Below are positions 5,551 to 12,745 of a DNA stretch of 12,745 nt, piece after piece. The notes under the pieces are model-generated. The model worked only from the letters and a program-made list of their open reading frames with translations. It was not told the origin of the DNA and did not search any database. The position numbers were made by a program, and so were the translations under genes. The DNA is from Stagnihabitans sp043738565 (lineage in GTDB: Bacteria > Pseudomonadota > Alphaproteobacteria > Rhodobacterales > Rhodobacteraceae): NCBI GenBank assembly GCA_043738565.1, contig JAYUGA010000181.1:1-12745 (forward strand), in the 5' to 3' direction. Each line of letters starts with the position of its first letter. Position 1 is the stretch's first letter.

Positions 5551-5639
5551 GATTTTTCTGCGAAAAAATCCACAAGGCGAGTCTTTGGCGAAGACTCGGG
5601 TTGCGATGCGGCAATGGTTTGATTTTTCGCAGAAAAATC
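5551..5639. repeat. Nested inverted-repeat element after pyruvate carboxylase
   Basis: GATTTTTCTGCGAAAAAATC (5551-5570) and GATTTTTCGCAGAAAAATC (5621-5639) are each palindromic and also reverse complements of each other apart from one extra A. Between them CGAGTCTT and AAGACTCG (5578-5598) form an 8-bp hairpin around TGGCG. The right arm begins 5 bases beyond the pyc stop codon, so the leftward transcript would meet a hairpin at once; it is a good candidate for pyc transcript ending. The size (89 bp) and paired ends also fit a small miniature-element-like repeat. Confidence 0.75.
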
Positions 5640-5644
5640 GTGCC

Positions 5645-8600
5645 CTATTCCAACTCCACCAGCAGATCCTTGGCTTCGATCTGGCTGCCGGGCTGGACAT
5701 ACAGCGCCTTGATCACCGTCGCGCGGTCGGCGTGGATGCCGGTCTCCATCTTCATCGCCTCGATGGTCAGCAAAAGGTCGCCCGCATTGACCTTCTGCCC
5801 CACCACCACCACCACGCTGGCAATCGAGCCCGGCATCGGCGCGCCGATGTGGCTCGGGTTGCCTTCCGCCGCCTTGGGTTTGGCCGCCGTCTTGGCCTTG
5901 ATCGCGCGGTTCGGCACCCGGATCACCCGGGGCTGGCCGTTCAGTTCAAAGAACACCTTGACCTCGCCGTCATCGGTCGTCTCGCCCACCGCTTGCAGCC
6001 GCAATTCGATGTTCTTGCCGGGGTCGAGTTCGACTGTGATTTCCTCTCCCGGCTCCATTCCATAGAAAAAGCTGCGGGTCGGCAGACTGCGCACCGGACC
6101 GTAAGCCTTGTGGCGGCCCATGTAGTCGAGGAACACCTTGGGATACATCAGATATCCATTCAGATCCTCGTCGTCGATCTTCATGCCGTCAAGTTCCGCC
6201 GACACTTTTTCCCGCACCGCCTCCAGATCGACCGGCGCCATGCCAGCGCCGGGGCGGGTGATCATGGCCGTCTCGCCCTTCAGCACCTTCTTCTGAATTC
6301 CCGCAGGCCAGCCACCTTCCGGCTGCCCCAGATTGCCTTTCAGCATGTCGACAACCGACTCCGGGAAGGCGACATCGACGGCGGGGTCTTCGACCTGACG
6401 GCGCGACAGCCCCTGCGCCACCATCATCAGCGCCATGTCGCCCACCACTTTGGAGGAGGGTGTGACCTTGACGATATCGCCGAACATCTGATTGGCGTCG
6501 GCATAGGCCTGCGCGACCTCGTGCCAGCGTTCTTCCAGCCCCAACGAACGTGCCTGCGCCTTGAGGTTGGTGAACTGGCCGCCCGGCATTTCGTGCAGGT
6601 AGACTTCCGAGGCGGGCGCGGGCAGGCCGGATTCAAACGCCGCATACTGGCCGCGCACGCCTTCCCAGTAGTTGGAAATCTGCCGGATCGCGGCAATGTC
6701 AAGGCCGGTATCGCGGTCGGTATGGCGCAGCGCCTCGACAATCGAGCCCAGACAGGGCTGTGAGGTGCCGCCCGAAAACGCATCCATCGCCGCATCGACC
6801 GCATCGACGCCAGCATCGCAAGCCGCCAGCACCGTGGCCGCCGCCGCCCCCGAAGTATCATGGGTGTGGAAATGGATCGGCAGGCCCAGTTCCTGCTTCA
6901 GGGTCTTGACCAGCAGCCGCGCGGCGGCAGGCTTCATCAGCCCCGCCATATCCTTGAGCCCCAGCACATGCGCCCCGGCAGCCTTCAACTCGGTGCCCCG
7001 CGCGACATAGTATTTCAGGTCATACTTGGCCCGCGCCGGGTCGAGCATGTCGCCGGTATAGCAGACCGTGCCTTCGCAGAGCTTGCCGACCTCGACCACC
7101 GCATCCATCGCCACCCGCATATTCTCGACCCAGTTCAGGCTGTCGAACACCCGGAACACATCGACGCCAGTGATTGCCGCCTGCCTGACGAACGCCTGCA
7201 CCACGTTGTCGGGGTAGTTGGTATAACCGACCCCGTTCGACGCCCGCAAAAGCATCTGCGTCATCACATTCGGCATCGCCGCGCGCAGGTCGCGCAGGCG
7301 CTGCCACGGGCATTCCTGCAAGAACCGGTAGGCGACATCGAAGGTCGCCCCCCCCCAGCATTCCACGCTGAACAGACCACCCAGATTGGCGGCATAGGCC
7401 GGTGCCACCCGGATCATGTCGATCGACCGCATCCGCGTGGCGAGCAACGACTGGTGCCCGTCGCGCATCGTGGTATCGGTGATCAGGACCTTTTGTTGCG
7501 CCTTCATCCAGTCGGCAACCGCCTGCGGCCCCTTCTGCTCCAAGAGGTTCCGCGTGCCCACCTGCGGCGCGCCCACCGGCTTGGGTGGCCTGGGCTGCCG
7601 CGCCTCGGCATGCGGTTTGGGGCGACCCGCCGTCTCGGGGTGGCCGTTGACCGTGATGTCGGCGATATAGGTCAGGATCTTGGTCGCCCGGTCCTGCCGC
7701 TTGGCGAAGGTGAACAGCTCCGGCGTGGTGTCGATGAATTTGGTCGTATAGGTGTCATCCAGAAAGGTCGGATGCTTCAACAGGTTGATGACGAATTCGA
7801 TGTTGGTGCTGACACCGCGAATCCGGAATTCCCGCAAAGCCCGGTCCATCCGCCGGATCGCCGCATCCGGCGTCTGCGCCCAGGCCGTCACCTTGACCAA
7901 AAGCGAATCGTAATACCGGGTGATCACGCCACCGGCATAGGCCGTGCCACCATCCAGCCGTATCCCCATCCCGGTGGCCGAACGGTAAGCCGTCAGCCGC
8001 CCGTAATCCGGGATGAAATTGTTCTGCGGGTCTTCCGTCGTCACCCGGCATTGCAGCGCATGGCCGTGCAGGTGGATGTCCTCCTGCCGCGCCACCCCGG
8101 TCGCCTCGGCCAAAGTCTTGCCCTCGGCAATCTTGATCTGGGCCTGCACGATGTCGATGCCGGTGACCTGTTCGGTGACGGTATGTTCGACCTGCACCCG
8201 CGGATTGACCTCGATGAAGTGGAACTTCCCGGTATCCATGTCCATCAGGAATTCGACGGTGCCCGCGCATTCATAGCCGACATGGGCGCAAATCCGGCGA
8301 CCCAGATCGCAGACCTCGGTCCGCTGTTCGGGCGAAAGGTACGGGGCAGGCGCGCGTTCCACCACCTTCTGATTGCGGCGCTGCACCGTGCAGTCGCGTT
8401 CAAACAGATGATAAATCGCACCATGCCTGTCGCCCAGTATCTGCACCTCGACATGGCGCGCCCGCAGAATCATCTTCTCCAGATAGCCCTCGCCATTGCC
8501 GAATGCGGCTTCCGCCTCGCGCCGCCCTTCGCGCACCTTGTCGGCCAGTTCCTCCGGCCCGTAGATCGGCCGCATCCCGCGCCCGCCACCGCCCCAACTG

Positions 8601-9085
8601 GCCTTGAGCATCAACGGATAGCCGACCGCCGCCGCCTCGACCTTGATCGCGTCGAAATCATTGCCCAGCACTTCAGTGGCCGGTATCACCGGCACCCCCG
8701 CCGCCATCGCCACCCGCCGGGCACTGGCCTTGTCGCCCAAAGCCCGCATCGTCTCGGCCCTGGGCCCGATGAACGTAATCCCCGCCTGATCGCAGGCATC
8801 AACGAAATCAGGGTTTTCCGACAGCAAGCCATAGCCCGGATGGATCGCATCCGCGCCGCATTCCTTGGCAACCCGAATAATCTCGGGGATCGACAGATAG
8901 GCGCCCACCGGCGACAGGCCCTCGCCAATCAGATAGGCCTCGTCGGCCTTGAACCGGTGCAGGCTCAGCTTGTCTTCCCCGGCATAGACCGCGACCGTCC
9001 GCTTGCCCAGTTCGTTGGCGGCACGCATGACCCGGATGGCAATCTCGCCGCGGTTGGCGATCAGGATTTTCTGGAAATCGGTCAT
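5645..9085 (-). CDS. pyc: Pyruvate carboxylase
   Basis: Biotin enzyme that carboxylates pyruvate to oxaloacetate with ATP and bicarbonate, refilling the TCA cycle. The 1146-residue single chain has the full domain set. Biotin carboxylase spans 1 to about 455: KILIANRGEIAIR (6-18), ATP loop GGGGRGM (165-171), EVNPRVQVEHTVTE (292-305). Carboxyltransferase spans about 530-830: DTTMRDGHQSLLATRMR with metal ligand Asp537, GLKDMAGLMKP with the lysine expected to be carbamylated (Lys711), and HFHTHDTSG metal histidines (740, 742). The biotin carrier domain is at the end, with EAMKMET and biotinyl Lys1112. The ATG at 9085 is chosen because it opens the conserved first strand and GGAG lies 8 bases upstream; an in-frame ATG at 9154 has no such support. 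It is a single-gene unit. A run of nine G lies in the coding strand near residues 577-580. Confidence 0.98.
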   Translation of the reverse strand: MTDFQKILIANRGEIAIRVMRAANELGKRTVAVYAGEDKLSLHRFKADEAYLIGEGLSPVGAYLSIPEIIRVAKECGADAIHPGYGLLSENPDFVDACDQAGITFIGPRAETMRALGDKASARRVAMAAGVPVIPATEVLGNDFDAIKVEAAAVGYPLMLKASWGGGGRGMRPIYGPEELADKVREGRREAEAAFGNGEGYLEKMILRARHVEVQILGDRHGAIYHLFERDCTVQRRNQKVVERAPAPYLSPEQRTEVCDLGRRICAHVGYECAGTVEFLMDMDTGKFHFIEVNPRVQVEHTVTEQVTGIDIVQAQIKIAEGKTLAEATGVARQEDIHLHGHALQCRVTTEDPQNNFIPDYGRLTAYRSATGMGIRLDGGTAYAGGVITRYYDSLLVKVTAWAQTPDAAIRRMDRALREFRIRGVSTNIEFVINLLKHPTFLDDTYTTKFIDTTPELFTFAKRQDRATKILTYIADITVNGHPETAGRPKPHAEARQPRPPKPVGAPQVGTRNLLEQKGPQAVADWMKAQQKVLITDTTMRDGHQSLLATRMRSIDMIRVAPAYAANLGGLFSVECWGGATFDVAYRFLQECPWQRLRDLRAAMPNVMTQMLLRASNGVGYTNYPDNVVQAFVRQAAITGVDVFRVFDSLNWVENMRVAMDAVVEVGKLCEGTVCYTGDMLDPARAKYDLKYYVARGTELKAAGAHVLGLKDMAGLMKPAAARLLVKTLKQELGLPIHFHTHDTSGAAAATVLAACDAGVDAVDAAMDAFSGGTSQPCLGSIVEALRHTDRDTGLDIAAIRQISNYWEGVRGQYAAFESGLPAPASEVYLHEMPGGQFTNLKAQARSLGLEERWHEVAQAYADANQMFGDIVKVTPSSKVVGDMALMMVAQGLSRRQVEDPAVDVAFPESVVDMLKGNLGQPEGGWPAGIQKKVLKGETAMITRPGAGMAPVDLEAVREKVSAELDGMKIDDEDLNGYLMYPKVFLDYMGRHKAYGPVRSLPTRSFFYGMEPGEEITVELDPGKNIELRLQAVGETTDDGEVKVFFELNGQPRVIRVPNRAIKAKTAAKPKAAEGNPSHIGAPMPGSIASVVVVVGQKVNAGDLLLTIEAMKMETGIHADRATVIKALYVQPGSQIEAKDLLVELE

Positions 9086-9137
9086 CGGCAGCACTCCGGG
9101 TAGCAGAGGGGCTTGATCGGCCCCGCACCTTAATCTT

Positions 9138-9150
9138 GCTGCATTGCAGC
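9138..9150. promoter_or_regulatory. Perfect 13-bp palindrome in the pyc upstream region
   Basis: GCTGCATTGCAGC (six-base arms around one base) lies about 53 bases upstream of the pyc start. On the minus strand TTGCGC (9149-9154) followed 16 bases later by TAAGGT (9127-9132) could serve as promoter, with the palindrome in the spacer. A regulator site is plausible; which regulator cannot be said. Confidence 0.35.
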
Positions 9151-9205
9151 GCAAGGGCGGAAAAGCAGCCCGGAATCAATCCGGTGCAACTGAACCTGCA
9201 CCATT

Positions 9206-9258
9206 CACATTGGCGCAAATATCCCACAGGGGGTCCGGGGGATGTGAAATCCCCCGGC
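9206..9258 (-). terminator. MFS-gene terminator hairpin with GGGATATTTG motif (copy B)
   Basis: CCGGGGGAT and ATCCCCCGG (9236-9258) form a perfect 9-bp stem with a five-base loop, starting 7 bases after the MFS stop. No T run follows on the minus strand, so it may end or protect the transcript by structure only. Further on, the minus strand carries the motif GGGATATTTG (9216-9225), also present in the hisB-hisH gap. Together this looks like one Rhodobacteraceae-type intergenic unit. Confidence 0.6.
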
Positions 9259-9265
9259 TTTCTTG

Positions 9266-10780
9266 CTATTCGCCCTTGGGAACCATCCGGTTCACCAGTG
9301 GAATTTCCTTCAGCACGAAACAGAACGCCAGCCCCACCGCAGCCATTCCCGTCGCAATCCAGAAGATCGGATGGATCGCATCCACCACCGCATTGGCGAC
9401 CGTGGTTTGCAATTCCGGCGACAGTTTCGCCATCGTCTGCGGCCCGATCTGCACGCTGCCCCCCAGCGCCGCCGCCGCCTCGCCCGCCATCAGCCGGGCC
9501 GAGAACAGCGCCCCGAACGCCGCCACCCCCAGCGCCCCGCCGGTCTGCCGCACCATGATGCCCGCCGCCGTCGCCGTGCCCATCGTCTCGCGCGGCACCG
9601 CGTTCTGCACCGCCGTCGTGACCACCGGAAAGATGCAACCCATGCCAAGCCCAACCAGCACCAGCGACAGGCTGAACCCCACGATTCCGGTGTCGCGCGA
9701 CAGTTGCGCCAGCGCCAGCATGCCAAGCGTCAGCAGGCTCATCCCGATCACCGGCAGCCACCAGTAGCGCCCGGTCCTACCCATATACTGCCCCGCCAGA
9801 GTCGAAGCCGCGAGGATGCCCACCGTCAGCGGGATCAACTGCAACCCCGAACCGGTCGGCGTCGCCCCCTTGGCGATCTGCAGATAGAGCGGCACAAAGG
9901 TGATCGCCCCGAACATCGCGGCCCCGACGATGAAGCCCAGCACCGAGGTCACCCAGAACACGTTCATCCGGAACAGCCATAGCGGCAGGATCGGCTCTGC
10001 CGCCCGTGCCTCGATCAGGACAAAGGCCACCAGTGACACCACCGTCAGCGCCGCCAAAAGGTAGGACGTGGACGAATCCCACCCGAAACTCCGCCCGCCC
10101 AGACTGGTCAGCAGCGTCAGCGCCCCCAGCCCCAGCGTCAGCGTCACCGCGCCCCACCAGTCGATCCGGTGGCTGGTGCGGATGCCACGCGGTTTGAAGC
10201 TGGCGGCAAAGCCGACCAGCGCGATCAAACCCAACGGCACGTTGATGAAGAAAATCCAGTGCCAGTTGGCATTTTGGGTCAGCCAGCCACCGGCCAATGG
10301 CCCCAGCACCGAGGATACCGAAAAGACCGCCGCAAACACGCCCTGAACCTTGCCCCGCTCCCGCGCGGGCACCACATCCCCCACCACCGACAGCGCCAGC
10401 ACGAACAAGCCGCCGCCGCCCATGCCCTGTATAGCCCGCGCCACGATCAGGAACGCCATCGAGCCGGCCACGCCGCACAGCACCGATCCGGCAATGAAAA
10501 TCCCGACCGAAACGAAAATCGTGTTCCGCCGCCCATAGAGATCGCCCAGCTTGCCATACAGGGGTGCCACGATGGTCGAGGTCAGGATATAGGCGGTTAC
10601 CACCCAGGACAGATGATCCACCCCGCCCAGATCGGCCACGATGGTCGGCAAGGCGGTGGAGACGATGCTCTGGTCCAGCGAGGCCAGCAGCAACAACAGC
10701 CCGACCGACAGCAGCACCATCCGCATCGACCCGGCTTCTTGGCCAGGCGCCCCGGCAGCGGCGGTTTGCGGTTCAGCCAT
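9266..10780 (-). CDS. MFS transporter, DHA2 family (EmrB/QacA type), 14 TM
   Basis: Inner-membrane proton-driven exporter, likely of drugs or other toxic organic compounds. The 504-residue length and about 14 hydrophobic helices match the DHA2 family. Seen motifs: LDQSIVSTALPTI (35-47, motif D1), GKLGDLYGRRN (76-86, motif A), RAIQGMGGGG with Arg115 (motif B), GPLAGGWLTQNANWHWIFFIN (160-180, motif C, the antiporter signature). The start at 10780 has AGGAG six bases upstream; the open frame goes on to 10918 but would run through the promoter and operator region. It is divergent from a MarR regulator with 117 bp between starts, the classic setting for a repressed efflux pump. No membrane-fusion partner (EmrA type) is next to it. 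Substrate is unknown. Confidence 0.95.
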   Translation of the reverse strand: MAEPQTAAAGAPGQEAGSMRMVLLSVGLLLLLASLDQSIVSTALPTIVADLGGVDHLSWVVTAYILTSTIVAPLYGKLGDLYGRRNTIFVSVGIFIAGSVLCGVAGSMAFLIVARAIQGMGGGGLFVLALSVVGDVVPARERGKVQGVFAAVFSVSSVLGPLAGGWLTQNANWHWIFFINVPLGLIALVGFAASFKPRGIRTSHRIDWWGAVTLTLGLGALTLLTSLGGRSFGWDSSTSYLLAALTVVSLVAFVLIEARAAEPILPLWLFRMNVFWVTSVLGFIVGAAMFGAITFVPLYLQIAKGATPTGSGLQLIPLTVGILAASTLAGQYMGRTGRYWWLPVIGMSLLTLGMLALAQLSRDTGIVGFSLSLVLVGLGMGCIFPVVTTAVQNAVPRETMGTATAAGIMVRQTGGALGVAAFGALFSARLMAGEAAAALGGSVQIGPQTMAKLSPELQTTVANAVVDAIHPIFWIATGMAAVGLAFCFVLKEIPLVNRMVPKGE

Positions 10781-10823
10781 GAGGATCTCCTGCAACGCGA
10801 CAGGGGCGAACGGGTAAAGGCCG

Positions 10824-10852
10824 TTGCAATACATGTCAATGGCACATATATG
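10824..10852 (+). promoter_or_regulatory. Predicted marR-type gene promoter
   Basis: TTGCAA (10824-10829) and TATATG (10847-10852) are 17 bases apart, placing the transcript start near 10859 and giving a leader of about 40 bases. This supports the ATG at 10898 over the in-frame ATG at 10850, which falls inside the -10 box. Confidence 0.45.
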
Positions 10853-10863
10853 CCAAATACATG
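10828..10863. promoter_or_regulatory. Predicted MarR operator region: palindrome inside direct repeats
   Basis: TGGCACATATATGCCA (10840-10855) is an imperfect palindrome with TGGCA/TGCCA arms, AT-rich in the middle as for many MarR sites. It is framed by two exact direct repeats AATACATG (10828-10835 and 10856-10863). The palindrome covers the -10 of the MarR gene and, on the minus strand, a -35-like TTGGCA (10851-10856) for the MFS gene, followed 17 bases on by TGTATT. Bound regulator could therefore block both. Confidence 0.55.
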
Positions 10864-10897
10864 CAAATGCTGCCAGCACAGGTTCCGGCCCGATCCC

Positions 10898-11503
10898 ATG
10901 ACCGAAGACAAACCGCACGCCTTCCCGATCCGCACCAATCTACCTAATTCGGGCAAAACCCCGCCGCGCTATCAGGAGCGGGTTCACGCCAGTCTGCTTG
11001 AGGCCGGCTTTTCGGAAGATGCCGCAGTGGCGCTCTTGTCCATCGACCTTGATGCCTTCCACTACATGCGCCGGGTGATGAAGGGCGACGTGCCCGCCAT
11101 GCTGATGCAGGAACTGGGGTCAGGACTGGAGGCGACCCAGTTCCACGCCCTGACCGCCATCACCCGCATCCAGTGCGGCATTGGCCGCGACAGTGCCACC
11201 GAAGCCACGGTTGGTTTGCTGGCAGAGGAGATGAACGTCGACCCCTCCCGCGCCAGCCGCATCGTGGCCGATCTGGTGGAGCGCGGCTATCTGCAACGCG
11301 CCGCCAGCCAGCAGGATGGCCGCCGCTCGATCCTGACCCTGACCGGGGCCGCAATCAAGCTGTTCGAGGCGTTCCGGATGCGCAAATGGCAAAAGACGAT
11401 GGCCGTGTTCAAGGACTGGCCCGAAGACGACATCCTGGCCTTCGCCCGCCTGTTCGCCCGCTATTCCGACGACATGCGCGCCGCTTATCCGACGCGGGAG
11501 TAG
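10898..11503 (+). CDS. MarR-family transcriptional regulator
   Basis: A 201-residue DNA-binding regulator. The winged helix lies in the second half: recognition region VGLLAEEMNVDPSRASRIV (105-123), then DLVERGYLQRAASQQDGRRS (125-144) with the typical Asp-x-Arg wing, and LTLTGAA. The first 80 residues are longer than in the smallest MarR proteins. Start at 10898 is chosen from the promoter position and because upstream in-frame residues look random; the ribosome site is poor. It is divergent from the DHA2 exporter and most likely represses it and itself, released by a substrate of the pump (inference from the family). After the stop comes a 9-bp hairpin. Confidence 0.9.
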   Translation: MTEDKPHAFPIRTNLPNSGKTPPRYQERVHASLLEAGFSEDAAVALLSIDLDAFHYMRRVMKGDVPAMLMQELGSGLEATQFHALTAITRIQCGIGRDSATEATVGLLAEEMNVDPSRASRIVADLVERGYLQRAASQQDGRRSILTLTGAAIKLFEAFRMRKWQKTMAVFKDWPEDDILAFARLFARYSDDMRAAYPTRE

Positions 11504-11519
11504 TCGCGCCGCTAGGTAG

Positions 11520-11539
11520 GGTGCGTGATTTCACGCACC
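11520..11539. terminator. Hairpin after the MarR gene (possible terminator or repeat)
   Basis: GGTGCGTGA and TCACGCACC form a perfect 9-bp stem with a two-base loop, 16 bases past the stop. No T run follows. The string resembles a short palindrome that, from memory, is scattered in many Rhodobacteraceae genomes, so it may be a repeat with a transcript-end role. Confidence 0.5.
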
Positions 11540-11563
11540 GCACTTCATCTTGAACCCCAAAAA

Positions 11564-11578
11564 GAACACAAGCAGAAC
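11564..11578. promoter_or_regulatory. Predicted LexA (SOS) box upstream of the helicase gene
   Basis: GAACACAAGCAGAAC is an exact GAAC-N7-GAAC direct repeat, the recognised LexA target of alphaproteobacteria (GTTC-N7-GTTC on the other strand). The wider form is AGAACA-N5-AGAACA. It lies 40 bases upstream of the helicase start, where LexA would block transcription until DNA damage. No clear -35/-10 pair is visible beside it. Confidence 0.75.
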
Positions 11579-11618
11579 AACACTTCCCCTGCGCCTTTCG
11601 CGGTGTTAGGCTTTCATC

Positions 11619-12745
11619 ATGATAGGCTTTGACGAATCCGAAGCGTTCGAGGCCGCCATGCCGCTGTCGCAGCGCGCCTTGGCCGCCCGTCCCATGCCTT
11701 ATATGGACGATCTGAACTTCGCGCAACGGCAGGCGGTCGAGGCGCTGGATGGCCCGGTGCTGATGCTGGCCGGGGCAGGGACGGGGAAAACCAAGGCGCT
11801 GATTGCCCGCGTCGTCCACCTGCTCGCAATGGGCCGGGCGCGGCCCAATGAAATCCTCTGCGTCACCTTCACCAACAAGGCCGCCCGCGAAATGAAGCTG
11901 CGGGTGGGCCGCCTGCTGGGCGATGCTGCCGAAGGCATCGCCTGGATGGGCACCTTCCATTCCCTTTCGGTGAAAATCCTGCGCCGCCATGCCGAACTCG
12001 TCGGCCTCAAATCCAACTTCACCATCCTCGACACCGATGACCAGCTGCGCCTGTTGAAACAACTGATCGCCGCCGCCAACATCGACGAAAAGCGCTGGCC
12101 CGCCCGCATGCTGGCCGGAATGATCGACGGCTGGAAAAACCGCGCCCTGACCCCCGACCGCGTGCCGTCCTCCGAGGCGGGCGGCTACAACAACCGCGGC
12201 ACCGAACTCTATGAAGCCTATCAACAGCGCCTGAAAACCCTGAACGCCACCGATTTTGGCGACCTCCTCCTCCATTGCGTCGTGATCTTCCAGAGCCACG
12301 CCGACATTCTGGCGCAGTACCAGCGCTGGTTCCGTTACATCCTCGTGGACGAATATCAGGACACCAACGTCGCCCAATATCTGTGGCTGCGCCTCTTGGC
12401 CCAATCCCACCACAACATCTGCTGCGTCGGCGATGACGACCAGTCGATCTATGGCTGGCGTGGCGCCGAGGTCGGCAACATCCTGCGGTTCGAGAAAGAC
12501 TTCCCCGGCGCGAAGGTGATCCGGCTGGAGCAGAACTACCGCTCCACCCCCCACATCCTCGCCGCCGCCTCCGGCGTGATCAAGGCCAACGTCGGCCGTC
12601 TGGGCAAGACCCTGTGGACCGAAGAAACCAAGGGCGAAAAACTCCGCCTGATCGGCCATTGGGATGGCGAGGAAGAGGCGCGCTGGATCGGGGACGAACT
12701 GGAAGCGCTGCAACGAGGGCTTCGCGGCATCCGCCCCGTAAGCCT
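11619..12745 (+). CDS. UvrD/PcrA-type SF1 DNA helicase, 5' part (cut by the window edge)
   Basis: ATP-driven 3'-5' DNA helicase for nucleotide excision and mismatch repair and for clearing stalled forks. 375 residues are present, about half of a usual protein. Motifs in order: Q-motif LNFAQRQAV (32-40), Walker A AGAGTGKT (51-58), motif Ia TFTNKAAREM (83-92), GTFHSL (111-116), Walker B VDEYQDTN (243-250), motif III GDDDQSIYGWRGA (271-283), motif IV LEQNYRS (303-309). The frame is open to the last base; motifs V and VI lie outside. The ATG at 11619 is taken because the protein begins well before the Q-motif, as in alphaproteobacterial relatives; the ribosome site is weak, and ATG 11658 is the alternative. 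A LexA box upstream points to SOS control. UvrD versus PcrA naming cannot be settled here. Confidence 0.96.
   Translation, partial: MIGFDESEAFEAAMPLSQRALAARPMPYMDDLNFAQRQAVEALDGPVLMLAGAGTGKTKALIARVVHLLAMGRARPNEILCVTFTNKAAREMKLRVGRLLGDAAEGIAWMGTFHSLSVKILRRHAELVGLKSNFTILDTDDQLRLLKQLIAAANIDEKRWPARMLAGMIDGWKNRALTPDRVPSSEAGGYNNRGTELYEAYQQRLKTLNATDFGDLLLHCVVIFQSHADILAQYQRWFRYILVDEYQDTNVAQYLWLRLLAQSHHNICCVGDDDQSIYGWRGAEVGNILRFEKDFPGAKVIRLEQNYRSTPHILAAASGVIKANVGRLGKTLWTEETKGEKLRLIGHWDGEEEARWIGDELEALQRGLRGIRPVS

Noticed and set aside
5408..6763. 451-codon open frame on the plus strand
   Set aside because: It starts inside the reverse complement of a tRNA and runs antisense to the pyc 3' end; low-complexity shadow.
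6860..9103. 747-codon open frame on the plus strand
   Set aside because: It is antisense to pyruvate carboxylase; the composition (His, Arg, Pro, Gln rich) is that of a high-GC shadow frame, and the opposite strand has every pyc motif.
10850..10897. Upstream ATG for the MarR gene, adding a CKCC motif
   Set aside because: The ATG lies in the predicted -10 box and the operator; the Cys pair is not typical of MarR proteins. Not fully excluded.
11409..12713. 434-codon open frame on the minus strand
   Set aside because: Antisense to the helicase, whose motifs are all intact on the plus strand.

Overview
The window looks like chromosome of a high-GC alphaproteobacterium, most likely Rhodobacteraceae. 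I infer this from the G/C-rich third codon positions, the hisB-hisH-hisA gene order, a 1146-residue single-chain pyruvate carboxylase, family-typical intergenic palindromes, and a GAAC-N7-GAAC LexA box of the alphaproteobacterial type. Most genes are housekeeping or ordinary accessory genes. I found no phage, CRISPR or defence locus and no convincing undescribed system; the more unusual content is in the intergenic DNA.

Layout. 1-500: a possible start of a leftward gene cut by the window edge, then a small rightward membrane ORF with an in-frame amber stop that looks decayed. 498-2854 (leftward): histidine genes hisB, hisH, hisA, with two ~105-bp copies of a double-hairpin repeat, one after hisH and one forming the end of hisA. 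hisF, usually next to hisA in relatives, is missing at the expected place. 2962-3915 (rightward): a CE7-type acetyl esterase, divergent from hisB. 3919-5483: two identical tRNA-Gly(GCC) genes flank a divergent pair, a TetR regulator and a DUF2306-type membrane protein, with two copies of a 13-bp palindrome between them.

5551-9085 (leftward): an inverted-repeat element, then pyruvate carboxylase, which makes oxaloacetate from pyruvate. 9266-10780 (leftward): a 14-TM DHA2-type drug exporter, divergent from a MarR regulator (10898-11503) with a palindrome inside their shared promoter region. 11619-12745 (rightward): the N-terminal part of a UvrD/PcrA-type helicase, cut by the right edge, with a predicted LexA/SOS box upstream.

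How the genes work together: HisB, HisH and HisA act in histidine synthesis (HisH needs HisF, not seen here). Two regulator/membrane-protein pairs (TetR with DUF2306, MarR with DHA2 transporter) look like local self-contained switches. The helicase is probably part of the DNA-damage response.
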